From the NCBI RefSeq assembly GCF_000981225.1, contig NZ_LAJC01000007.1, positions 50,946-114,945 on the forward strand: a DNA stretch of 64,000 nt, in the 5' to 3' direction. Below, piece by piece: positions 47,576 through 54,927 of this stretch (its first letter is position 1; each line of letters begins with the position of its first letter). Both the position numbers and the translations under genes were made by a program. The DNA is from Allosalinactinospora lopnorensis. Its GTDB lineage: Bacteria > Actinomycetota > Actinomycetes > Streptosporangiales > Streptosporangiaceae. Below the pieces are notes generated by a model that saw only the letters and a list, made by a program, of their open reading frames with translations, had not been told where the DNA came from and ran no database searches.

Positions 47576-48621
47576 TTCCCCTCCCCGTTCCCCGCGTCGT
47601 CGTGGGTGTGCAGCGGGATCCCCGACTGCGGGTGGAACCAGATCATCGGGTAACCGCGGTCGCGGGCCGGCGAGCAGGTGGGGCACCGCGGCACGCGGAA
47701 CAACCGGTGCGCGTCGAGCCGTATCCCGTCGCTGGTCATCTCCAGCGTGTGCAGGCCGCCCGGTGCGGCCAGCCCCGCATTGGTGTCGGTGAGACCGAAC
47801 CACTCGACGACACGCTCGACGACCAGGCCCACCTGCATGGTGGTCAGTCCCGGCCACAGCGCCGCGCGCTCGCCCCCGCTGGAGACCGGACGCGCCGCGA
47901 CGATGTCGGCGATGACGCCGCGGTCGGGGAACGACGCGGCCCTGCGCAGTTGGTAGCAGGTGAAGCAGGCCGACTCCTGAGGCAGCGTCCACGGGCCGAC
48001 GAGCGCCCGGCGGCCGTCGAAGGGGACGACGGGCAGCCAGGTGCGCCGCCCCTTGACCGCCTCCTCGTTCCACTCCTCCAGCAGCGGGTCGCGGTCGGTC
48101 TCCCCGACGACCACGACGACATCGCGCGTCGGGTCGTTCGTCGGCGGGACGTCGGCGCGGTCCGCGGCCGCGCGGACGGTGACCCCCGCCTCCGCCAGCC
48201 CGCGGGAGATCCTCTCGGCGAGAGCGCCCTTGCCCAGCACCACGGCCAGGGACCGGTCCATGCGGTCCTGGACGGTGCGCAGGGGGACGTTGCGCAGCAC
48301 ACGCAGCCACATGCCGGTGGCGGCGGGGGAGACCTCGGAGAGGTCGGTGGCGGCGTCGTCGCGCTGCAGCAGGCCCGCGTCGACGAGCTGGTTCAGCACC
48401 GACTCCAGGGCCAGCAGCCGCGCCTCGTCGGTGTCCGCGCCGACGTCGAGGGCGGTCCTGCCGTCGGAGAGGACGGTCAGCAGCGCCTCGGTGAAGGCGG
48501 GCAGCCGACCGCCCGCGAGCTTCGCCGTATGGTCGCCGTGCCTGATCAGCACGGCGTCCTCGGTGACTTCGACCCTGACACCGGGGTTGACGCCAACAGT
48601 GAGATCGGTCTGGGTGCTCAT
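47572..48621 (-). CDS. Cyclodehydratase partner, ocin-ThiF/E1-like with leader-binding domain (PznC-like)
   Basis: A 349-residue C-protein. The first ~90 residues (VRVEVTEDAVLIRHGDHTAK, then ALLTVLSDGRTALDV) have the winged-helix look of a RiPP recognition element that grips the leader. The rest is an E1/ThiF-like fold with LAVVLGKGALAERISRGLAE and two Cys pairs (SACFTCYQL and RCPTCSPA) likely holding zinc. It would present the precursor to the YcaO enzyme. The ATG start overlaps the upstream gene's stop (ATGA), and its own stop overlaps the YcaO start. Confidence 0.85.
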   Translation of the reverse strand: MSTQTDLTVGVNPGVRVEVTEDAVLIRHGDHTAKLAGGRLPAFTEALLTVLSDGRTALDVGADTDEARLLALESVLNQLVDAGLLQRDDAATDLSEVSPAATGMWLRVLRNVPLRTVQDRMDRSLAVVLGKGALAERISRGLAEAGVTVRAAADRADVPPTNDPTRDVVVVVGETDRDPLLEEWNEEAVKGRRTWLPVVPFDGRRALVGPWTLPQESACFTCYQLRRAASFPDRGVIADIVAARPVSSGGERAALWPGLTTMQVGLVVERVVEWFGLTDTNAGLAAPGGLHTLEMTSDGIRLDAHRLFRVPRCPTCSPARDRGYPMIWFHPQSGIPLHTHDDAGNGEGK

Positions 48622-49448
48622 GGTCTTCCTTCTTCGGTCGGGAGCGCCGGCTCGGGAGCGCCGGCCGCGGGGGTGGCGACAGCCGCGGCGGCGCGCGCAA
48701 CACATGTGCTGACCGGGCGGGGAGGCCGCCCCAGGGCGCGTTCGACGGTCGGGGAGAGCGGATGCGCGGTACCGGCCCAGTGCTGGTGGTGCGGAACCCG
48801 CAGGGCCGTGTCGAGGCTCCAGCCGACCGTCGCGGAGAGCGCCTCCACCAGGTGAGCGGGGTCCAGCGGGTGGTACTCGGCCTTCCGGTCGAGCGAGTCC
48901 GCCAGCATTCCGACGAGGTCGCCCACCCGGACGGGTTCGGCCCCGGTGAGCTGGTAGGCCCGGCCCCGCCGGCGGTCCGGGGCGGCGACGGCCTCCCGGA
49001 TCACGTCCAGGACGTCCTCGAACGCCAGCCAGGGAACCGGGTTGTCCCCGAAGCAGCCGTAGACGGTGGAGAACTCGGTGATCTGGCGGGCGACCTGCAC
49101 CAGATCGAGGTCGAGGGGCGCGCGCCGGAGGACGCACCAGTCGTCGCGCCCTTCGACCGCGGCGGTTTCGGCGCGGGAGACCTCCGCGAGGTAGGGGTCG
49201 TCCGTCCCCGCCTTGTCGACCCCGAGCGCCGAGATCACAATGAGCGGCAGCCGGGGCGCCAGGGGATACCGGCAGGCTTCACCGTGCGCCGCGGGGGTGA
49301 GGGAGCCGACGTCGACCAGCGCGGCGTCGGCTTCGGCGGGGTCGTGCACCACGGACACGCCGGGGGCTTCGTGCAGCGCCGGCGGCAGGGTCGGTCGACC
49401 GCCGATCACCAGAAGCCGAATCGTGTTTGTTCTTTCTGGTTCGCTCAC
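48618..49448 (-). CDS. NmrA-like NAD(P)-binding protein, first gene of the RiPP operon
   Basis: A 276-residue protein resembling NmrA/atypical short-chain dehydrogenases: RLLVIGGRPTLPPAL at the start, VLRRAPLDLDLVQVAR, WLAFEDVLDVIREAVAAP and GRAYQLTGAEPVRVGDLVGM. The usual glycine-rich cofactor motif is weak (VIGGRPT), so it may bind a nucleotide poorly. It occupies the place of pznJ, a gene of unknown function, in plantazolicin clusters. It heads the minus-strand operon, divergent from the precursor gene and coupled to the C-protein gene. Confidence 0.68.
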   Translation of the reverse strand: MSEPERTNTIRLLVIGGRPTLPPALHEAPGVSVVHDPAEADAALVDVGSLTPAAHGEACRYPLAPRLPLIVISALGVDKAGTDDPYLAEVSRAETAAVEGRDDWCVLRRAPLDLDLVQVARQITEFSTVYGCFGDNPVPWLAFEDVLDVIREAVAAPDRRRGRAYQLTGAEPVRVGDLVGMLADSLDRKAEYHPLDPAHLVEALSATVGWSLDTALRVPHHQHWAGTAHPLSPTVERALGRPPRPVSTCVARAAAAVATPAAGAPEPALPTEEGRP

Positions 49449-49739
49449 ACGTGGAATACTCGCAGTTTCCCGTCTGCGGCGCGGACATCTGTGTTGCTGA
49501 TTCTGCTTGTCCTTCGATATGCCGATATCGGTTTCATCCCCGCGGAGTCCGGGACGGAGAATTCGCCGACGCTACAGTTCTGTACTGCCGGTACGCGGCG
49601 TGGAGAATCGTTTTGTCACCCGATCGGTCGACATCGAGATTCCTCCCGTGTGCTCCCTTGTAGCCGACCGCCGATTCGACGAACCTCAACTGCGGCGGAT
49701 ACACGGGTGTCCGTTGCAACCATCTAGCAAGGAGACCGC
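49449..49739. promoter_or_regulatory. Divergent promoter region of the RiPP cluster
   Basis: 291 bases between the divergent J-C-D-B-E operon and the precursor gene. It is less GC-rich than its flanks. A ten-base palindrome CCGATATCGG at 49522-49531 with a nearby GATATG is a candidate regulator site. AAGGAG lies a few bases before the precursor ATG. Confidence 0.5.
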
Positions 49740-49877
49740 ATGGCTAACGTTCTCGAGACCCTGGGTGAGGTCAGCGAGGTCGAGCTGTCCTTCCACGGCG
49801 AGGAGTCGAGCTACTTCGAGCCGACCGCCGCGCGCTGCAGCTCCTCCAGCACCTGCACCTGCTGCTGCACGGGCTAG
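49740..49877 (+). CDS. Plantazolicin-type RiPP precursor peptide
   Basis: A 45-residue peptide too short for routine gene calls. Leader: MANVLETLGEVSEVELSF, then HGEESSYFEPTAA. Core: RCSSSSTCTCCCTG. The leader end HGE...FEPTAA-RC matches plantazolicin's precursor (HGE...FEPMAA-RC, known from Bacillus), so cleavage after Ala31 should expose Arg32. Core length is 14, as in plantazolicin, but twelve residues in a row (33-44) are Cys, Ser or Thr with no Ile-Ile break. Expected product: N-dimethyl-Arg followed by up to twelve azole rings and Gly. AAGGAG precedes the ATG. Confidence 0.93.
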   Translation: MANVLETLGEVSEVELSFHGEESSYFEPTAARCSSSSTCTCCCTG

Positions 49878-49883
49878 TTTCCC

Positions 49884-49920
49884 CGGCTCCGGAACCGTGT
49901 GGAAGGCGATTCCGGAGCCG
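49884..49920 (+). terminator. Hairpin between precursor and methyltransferase genes
   Basis: CGGCTCCGGAA and TTCCGGAGCCG pair perfectly (11 base pairs) around a 15-base loop and are followed by a T-rich stretch (CTTCTTTCCT). A partial terminator here would give much more precursor mRNA than methyltransferase mRNA, common in RiPP operons. Confidence 0.65.
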
Positions 49921-49958
49921 CTTCTTTCCTCCTCGCGCTCTACCTACGGGAGTCGACC

Positions 49959-50798
49959 ATGACGAACAGCCGGATGAGCAGCACAGATGTGGTCCGCTCC
50001 ACACCGCACGTCGCCCTCGAACTGACGTGGGTCAGCGATGACTACCTGGGGCGGCTCCACCCCGACCTGCGCCGGTTCGCGGTGCGCCGGCTCGTCGACG
50101 ACACGGTCGCCGACCTGGAGGAACTGCACGCGCAGGCGGAGCACACCGTCAAGGGCGAGCGCCGCGACGGGATCGTGGAGGATCTCACCGGTGCTGCCGT
50201 CCGGCGGGACGGCGACCAGCTCGTCATCTCCGGCCAGCAGGTCATGCAGGACTGGGAGCGCCCCTTGATGGCCGAGCTCAGCCGGATCGCCGCACGGTCC
50301 CACGGGGATGTGCTGGAGGTCGGTTTCGGAATGGGGATTTCGGCCGGCCTGCTGCAGCAGGAAGGGGTGCGATCGCACACGATCATCGAAAGCAACCCGG
50401 AAGTCGCCGAAGCCGCCCGGAAGTGGAAAAGCGAACACCCCGACAGTGATATCCGCATTGTCGAAGGACGCTGGCAGGATGTCATAGAAACACTGGGCGA
50501 ATTCGACGGTGTCCTGTTCGACACCTACCCGGCGAACGAGCGCGAGTACGAACAGTACGTTGTCCGGGACGCCGCCTATATCCAGCATTTCCTTCCCTCG
50601 GCGGCGGCGCATATGCGGCCCGGCGCGGTTCTCAGCTACTACACGATGGAGATCGACTCGCTGAGTCGGCGGCACCAGCGGGCCCTTCTCGGCTATTTCC
50701 GCAGCATAGAACTGAGCGTCGTCTCCGGACTGGCCCCGCCGCCGGACTGCACGTACTGGTGGGCCGACTCCATGGCGGCCGTCGCCGCTGTCCGGTAG
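49959..50798 (+). CDS. SAM methyltransferase, PznL-like (N-terminal Arg dimethylation)
   Basis: A 279-residue methyltransferase with motif I DVLEVGFGMGISAGLLQQ (about 117-134), HTIIESNPEVAEAARKW, and GEFDGVLFDTYPANEREYEQ. The layout resembles the guanidinoacetate-methyltransferase-like group to which PznL belongs. The ATG at 49959 has GGGAG upstream; a longer in-frame start is unlikely. It directly follows the precursor gene, whose core begins with Arg, so alpha-N dimethylation of that Arg is the predicted reaction. Substrate assignment is inference from family and context. Confidence 0.85.
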   Translation: MTNSRMSSTDVVRSTPHVALELTWVSDDYLGRLHPDLRRFAVRRLVDDTVADLEELHAQAEHTVKGERRDGIVEDLTGAAVRRDGDQLVISGQQVMQDWERPLMAELSRIAARSHGDVLEVGFGMGISAGLLQQEGVRSHTIIESNPEVAEAARKWKSEHPDSDIRIVEGRWQDVIETLGEFDGVLFDTYPANEREYEQYVVRDAAYIQHFLPSAAAHMRPGAVLSYYTMEIDSLSRRHQRALLGYFRSIELSVVSGLAPPPDCTYWWADSMAAVAAVR

Positions 50799-50811
50799 TC
50801 GGCCGTCGCCG

Positions 50812-51444
50812 TCAGCGTTCGGGCAGCCGGATGAGCCCTCTCGACAGTGCGGCGGTGGTCGCCCCGGTCCGGTCCGAGACACCGAGTTTGCCGAAGATGT
50901 TGAGCAGGTGGCTCTTGACCGTGGATTCGCTGATCCCCAGGCGGCGGCCGATGCGCGCGTTCGTGTACCCCTGCGCCACCAGGTCGAGGATCTGTAGTTC
51001 CCGCTGGGTCAGCAGGGGCGCGGGCGGGGAGGACCGCCTGCGCGCCAGCTTCTGCGCGACCGCCGGCGTCATGACCGACCGGCCGGCGGCGCCGGCCCGG
51101 ACCGCCGCCGTGAGCTCCTCCAGTGAGGTGTTCTTCAGCAGGTAGCCGATGGCGCCCGCCTCGATCGCGCCGACGATGTCCTCGTCCTCGTCGTAGGTGG
51201 TGAGCACGATCACGTTGCATTCGGGGTTCGCCGCCACGATGCGGCGGGTGGCCTCGATGCCGTTCTCCCCCGGCATCCGCAGGTCCATCAGCACGACGTC
51301 CGGGGCGAGGGCCGAAGCCGCCGAGACCGCCGCCGTCCCGTCCCCGGCCTGTCCGACGACCTCGATGTCGTCCTCCACCGAGAGCAGGGCGACGATCCCC
51401 TCCCGCACCACACTGTGGTCGTCGACCACCAGGATCCGTATCAC
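50812..51444 (-). CDS. NarL/LuxR family response regulator
   Basis: A 210-residue two-component regulator: receiver with RILVVDDHSVVREGIVALL and the phospho-acceptor Asp in DVVLMDLRMPG, Lys in GYLLKNTSLEEL, and a LuxR helix-turn-helix (LTQRELQILDLVAQGYTNAR, then STVKSHLLNIFGKLGVSDRT). Start GTG 51444 overlaps the stop of the sensor kinase gene (GTGA). It converges on the methyltransferase gene. It probably controls the exporter or the whole RiPP cluster. Confidence 0.9.
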   Translation of the reverse strand: MIRILVVDDHSVVREGIVALLSVEDDIEVVGQAGDGTAAVSAASALAPDVVLMDLRMPGENGIEATRRIVAANPECNVIVLTTYDEDEDIVGAIEAGAIGYLLKNTSLEELTAAVRAGAAGRSVMTPAVAQKLARRRSSPPAPLLTQRELQILDLVAQGYTNARIGRRLGISESTVKSHLLNIFGKLGVSDRTGATTAALSRGLIRLPER

Positions 51445-52607
51445 TGCGCCACGCTCACCGTCACGCTGGTGCCCATTCCCGGACGACTGCACAGTTCGAC
51501 CCTTCCCTCCAGTTCCGCCAAGCGGTCGCGCATGCCCGTGAGCCCCAGCCCACCACCGTCGACCCTGGACGGGTCGAATCCCACACCATCGTCGCGCACG
51601 GTGAGAACGACCTGTTCGGGGCGGTAGTCCAGGGTGATCGACACGTGTTCGGCCTGCGAGTGCTTGCGTACGTTGGCCACCGACTCCTGGGCGGCGCGCA
51701 GCAGGGCCACCTCCTGGACCGTGGTGAGGGTGCGGGGCGCACCGCGCACCGCTACGTCGGTCCGCTGCTCCCACAGTCCTTCGGCCAGGTTGCGCAGGGC
51801 GTTGGGAAGAGAGGACTCCGGCCGGCCCGCGACCCCCTCCATCGCCAGCGCACGCGCCTGGGTGTGGTTCTCGGCCGCGGTCCTGCGGGCCAGTTCGAGA
51901 TGGTGCCGGGCCCTCTCGGGCTCCTTGTCCAGTTTGGCCTGCGCCGCCTCGACGAGCATCCGGACGCTCGTGAACCCCTGGGCCAGGGTGTCGTGGATGT
52001 CGCGGGCGAGGCGCTGGCGCTCCGCGAGGGCACCGCGTTCGTGGTTGACCTCCGCGAGCTGCGACTGGGTCTCCTCCAACCGCAGCAGCAGCTCCTTGCG
52101 CTCGTGCGACTCGGCCACCACCCGTGCGACCCACCATCCCAGCCCGAGGCTGTAGGCCGCGGCCGTCGCGGCGAACGCGGCCCGCACCAGGAGCCCCGGC
52201 CCGTCCGGGAGCGTGAGGATCCCGATGCTCCCGAAGGCCGCGAAGAGGCCCGAGGAGAGGTGCCCCCTGCGCTTGGGAGCCACCGAATAGACCAGCATCG
52301 AGATCGGGGCGGCACCGATCCACACCGTGGGCGCCAGAGCCAGCGCCGCGCACCACAGCAGCACGAGCACGAGGAGTGGGCCGTCGCCGCACTCGTCGCC
52401 GCGGGCGAGCCGCAGGGCGAGGAACCCGAAGCAGGCCAGCGCGAGCCCCACCGCGGCGCACGCGAGGACGAGGCGCGGTGTCCCCGAAGGCGGGAACAGT
52501 GCCAGCGAGCCGGCCGACAGCACGGCGGTGAACCCCCAGAGGAGCATCCACCCCAGGGGAGGGAACCGCCACGCGTCGGAACCGAGCCTGGAACCGGGGT
52601 CGTCCAC
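51441..52607 (-). CDS. NarL-type sensor histidine kinase
   Basis: A 388-residue membrane kinase: about five to six N-terminal helices without a large outer sensor domain, then the HisKA_3 dimerisation domain with RLARDIHDTLAQGFTSVRML (His phospho-acceptor) and an HATPase domain (AAQESVANVRKHSQAEHVSI, VRDDGVGFDPSR, GLGLTGMRDRLAEL). Lacking an outer domain, it may sense membrane-associated signals such as the peptide or its transport. It forms an operon with the downstream regulator. Confidence 0.88.
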   Translation of the reverse strand: MDDPGSRLGSDAWRFPPLGWMLLWGFTAVLSAGSLALFPPSGTPRLVLACAAVGLALACFGFLALRLARGDECGDGPLLVLVLLWCAALALAPTVWIGAAPISMLVYSVAPKRRGHLSSGLFAAFGSIGILTLPDGPGLLVRAAFAATAAAYSLGLGWWVARVVAESHERKELLLRLEETQSQLAEVNHERGALAERQRLARDIHDTLAQGFTSVRMLVEAAQAKLDKEPERARHHLELARRTAAENHTQARALAMEGVAGRPESSLPNALRNLAEGLWEQRTDVAVRGAPRTLTTVQEVALLRAAQESVANVRKHSQAEHVSITLDYRPEQVVLTVRDDGVGFDPSRVDGGGLGLTGMRDRLAELEGRVELCSRPGMGTSVTVSVAQ

Positions 52608-52725
52608 TCGTCCTCCTTCGAACCGGCCACGCCATTATCGACCGGAGGCGGCCGGCTCCCCCTCCACCGATCGTCTGATTCCCCCTCCTCCTGTCGGTGG
52701 TGCCGCGGGGAAGGGGGAGAGCCGG

Positions 52726-53682
52726 ATGCTGGTCGGCATGGACCCAACGACATCTTCGCCGCCTCCCCCTGCGGTCGCCGCCGCGGACGTCGTCGTCCGG
52801 CGCGGCGGTGTGACAGTGCTCGACGGTGTCGGGCTCGCGGTCAGACCAGGGGAGGTCGTGGCCCTGCTCGGCCCGAACGGAGCCGGCAAGACCACGTTCG
52901 TGGAATGCCTGGAGGGCTACCAGAGGCCGGACACGGGGCGGATCGACGTACTCGGCCGGAATCCGTGGCGGGCACCCGCCGCATGGCGGGCGCGGATCGG
53001 GGCCGTGCTGCAGGACTGCCGCATCGACTCCGAGCTCAGTGTCGCCGAGATCGTGACCATGACCCGCGGCTACTACCCCGACGCGCTGACAACACAGGAC
53101 GCCCTCGACCTCGTCGGGTTGGCGCCCCTGGCCAAGCGCAGGGTGAGCCGGCTGTCCGGCGGGGAGCGCAGGCGGCTGGAGATCGCGCTGGCCCTGATCG
53201 GCAGGCCGGACTTCGTCGTGCTCGACGAACCGACGACGGGTTTCGACCCCGAGGCGCGGCGGTCCCTGTGGAAGGTGCTGGCCGGGCTGCGGCGCGCGGG
53301 GACCACCATGCTCCTCACCACCCACCTGCTCGACGAGGTGGAGGAGCTCGCCGACCGCGTGGTGCTCCTGGTGCGCGGGAGGGTGCACCGGACCGGAACC
53401 GTGGAGGAGCTGCGGTCGACCTCGGGGCTTCCCGACCGTGTCGGGTGCGTCGCACCGGAGATGGACTCCGCCCCGGACCTGCCGTCGGTGCTGGAGTCCT
53501 GGCGCGACCGGGACAACGGGCGCTGGACCTTCACCACGAACGAGCCCGGACGCACCGTCCAGGAACTGCAGGAGTACGCGAACGAGCGGCGGATCGGTCT
53601 CGTGGACGTCACCGTCCGATCGCCCTCGTTCGAGGACGTCTACCTTGACCTGCTGGCCCACCGGGAGGAGGCTTCCCCATGA
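52726..53682 (+). CDS. ABC transporter ATP-binding protein (RiPP exporter)
   Basis: A 318-residue ATPase: Walker A GPNGAGKTTFVECL, Q-loop near VLQDCRIDSEL, signature RLSGGERRRLEIALAL, Walker B DFVVLDEPTTGFDPEARRSL and switch His in LLTTHLLDEVEEL. The C-terminal ~80 residues match the extra domain of ABC-2 drug/bacteriocin exporters. ATG 52726 has AAGGGGGAG upstream. Its stop overlaps the permease start. Plantazolicin clusters have a similar exporter pair. Confidence 0.9.
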   Translation: MLVGMDPTTSSPPPPAVAAADVVVRRGGVTVLDGVGLAVRPGEVVALLGPNGAGKTTFVECLEGYQRPDTGRIDVLGRNPWRAPAAWRARIGAVLQDCRIDSELSVAEIVTMTRGYYPDALTTQDALDLVGLAPLAKRRVSRLSGGERRRLEIALALIGRPDFVVLDEPTTGFDPEARRSLWKVLAGLRRAGTTMLLTTHLLDEVEELADRVVLLVRGRVHRTGTVEELRSTSGLPDRVGCVAPEMDSAPDLPSVLESWRDRDNGRWTFTTNEPGRTVQELQEYANERRIGLVDVTVRSPSFEDVYLDLLAHREEASP

Positions 53683-54485
53683 GCCCAGCGTCGGCGAACC
53701 GCACCGAAGGCGCGTCGCGGGCGGGGCGAGCGCAGCCGCCCGGCGCTCTGCCCACCTTCGCGCACCAGATCCGCTACGACCTGCTGTCCCAGGTCCGCAA
53801 CCCCGCGGCGATGTTCTTCTCGTTGGGACTGCCGCTGATCTTCCTCGTCACGTTCACCCTGATCGGGGGCGACTGGGCGGAGACGGCCGGCTACTACACC
53901 CCGGCGACCATGACGATCGCGATCGTCACCGGCACCATGACCAACCTCGCCATCACACTGAGCTACCTGCGTGAGTACGGTCAGCTCAAGCGGCTGCAGC
54001 TCCTTCCCGTTCCGCGCTCGGCCCTGCTGGGCAGCCGGATGGCGGCCGCGTGCGTGCTCGCGCTGGCCGGCGTCGCCGTGGTGGCCGTGTTCTCGGCCGC
54101 CGTCTACGACACCACCCCGGAGCAGCCGGGCCGGCTGGCGGCGGCGATCCTGCTGCTCGGCGTCGCCGGCAGCGTCCTCGGGGTGGCCCTGACCGCCGTG
54201 ATCCCCAGCGAGAACGCGGCCAGTCCCATCGCCAACGCCCTCGTGCTGCCCCTGCTGATGATCTCCGGGGGGTTCTTCCCGCTGGACGGGGCACCGGAGT
54301 GGGTCCGCACCGTCTCCTCGCTGCTTCCGCTGGAACCGGGGCTCTCCGCGGCGGTCGACGCCTACCGGGGCGCCTGCTCCTGGTCCGACATCGGATACGC
54401 GGCCCTCGTCACAGGGGCGTGGACCGCCGCCACCGCGGCACTGGGTGTCCGGTTCTTCTCGTGGACCCCGCGCCACCGGCGCTAA
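53679..54485 (+). CDS. ABC-2 type permease (RiPP exporter)
   Basis: A 268-residue permease with six hydrophobic segments, starting with NPAAMFFSLGLPLIFLVTFT and including ILLLGVAGSVLGVALTAVIP and LVLPLLMISGGFFPLDG, the usual ABC-2 pattern. It pairs with the overlapping ATPase gene and probably exports the mature peptide, also giving self-protection. The N-terminal 30 residues are hydrophilic. Confidence 0.88.
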   Translation: MSPASANRTEGASRAGRAQPPGALPTFAHQIRYDLLSQVRNPAAMFFSLGLPLIFLVTFTLIGGDWAETAGYYTPATMTIAIVTGTMTNLAITLSYLREYGQLKRLQLLPVPRSALLGSRMAAACVLALAGVAVVAVFSAAVYDTTPEQPGRLAAAILLLGVAGSVLGVALTAVIPSENAASPIANALVLPLLMISGGFFPLDGAPEWVRTVSSLLPLEPGLSAAVDAYRGACSWSDIGYAALVTGAWTAATAALGVRFFSWTPRHRR

Positions 54486-54576
54486 CACGCGCCGCGCGGC
54501 AGGCACCGGCACAGCACGACCCGGACCGTTCGGACGGTCCCGCGGAGCCCGTAACGACAAGGAGGAACTGAGAACG

Positions 54577-54780
54577 ATGACGAACACCGAGCGCGGTTCC
54601 GGACCGCTGGACATGCTGTTCGGCGCCGGGATCACCCTGTTCATGAGCCTTCTCGGAGCGGGCGCCGCCTACGCCGCTTCGCAGAGCCTCGCCATCGCCG
54701 GTGCGGCGTTCCTGGTAGGGGTGCTCATCGGCGGTGTGATCTACGCGATGGTCGCCTTCGGGGGTGCGAAGCGCCGATGA
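54577..54780 (+). CDS. Small two-helix membrane protein, candidate immunity or accessory factor
   Basis: A 67-residue protein with a strong AAGGAGG site before the ATG. It has a short polar start (MTNTERGSGPLDMLFGAG), two hydrophobic helices (ITLFMSLLGAGAAYAASQ and AAFLVGVLIGGVIYAMVAF) and a basic end (GGAKRR). It follows the exporter genes by about 90 bases. Plantazolicin clusters encode small membrane proteins of unknown role and a separate resistance protein, PznF; I cannot say which, if any, this equals. Confidence 0.65.
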   Translation: MTNTERGSGPLDMLFGAGITLFMSLLGAGAAYAASQSLAIAGAAFLVGVLIGGVIYAMVAFGGAKRR

Positions 54781-54927
54781 GTCCTAGCAAGCCGCCGGCG
54801 TGCTGACCACGGGTCCTGGTGGCGACGCTCATGGTCGGTACAGCGCACCCGGGAGGGGGCTCGCGGTGGCCTCTTCCGGTCGCGGGAACGCCTGTGCGGC
54901 AGGGGCCGGCGATGTGCGACGGATGAG

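Noticed and set aside
47576..48703. Upstream extension of the YcaO frame to 839 codons
   Set aside because: The extension overlaps the C-protein gene in another frame; the ATGA overlap at 47572-47575 gives a natural YcaO start.
51571..51592. GGGTCGAATCCCACACC resembles the tRNA-Ser 3' end and could be an att site
   Set aside because: It is the antisense of the conserved VGFDPSR codons of the histidine kinase; the match is short and has a gap, so it is coincidence.
51445..53661. A 949-codon minus-strand frame that includes the response regulator at its end
   Set aside because: Only the last 210 codons resemble a protein; the rest is antisense to the ABC ATPase gene and out of frame with the kinase. 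The regulator starts at GTG 51444.
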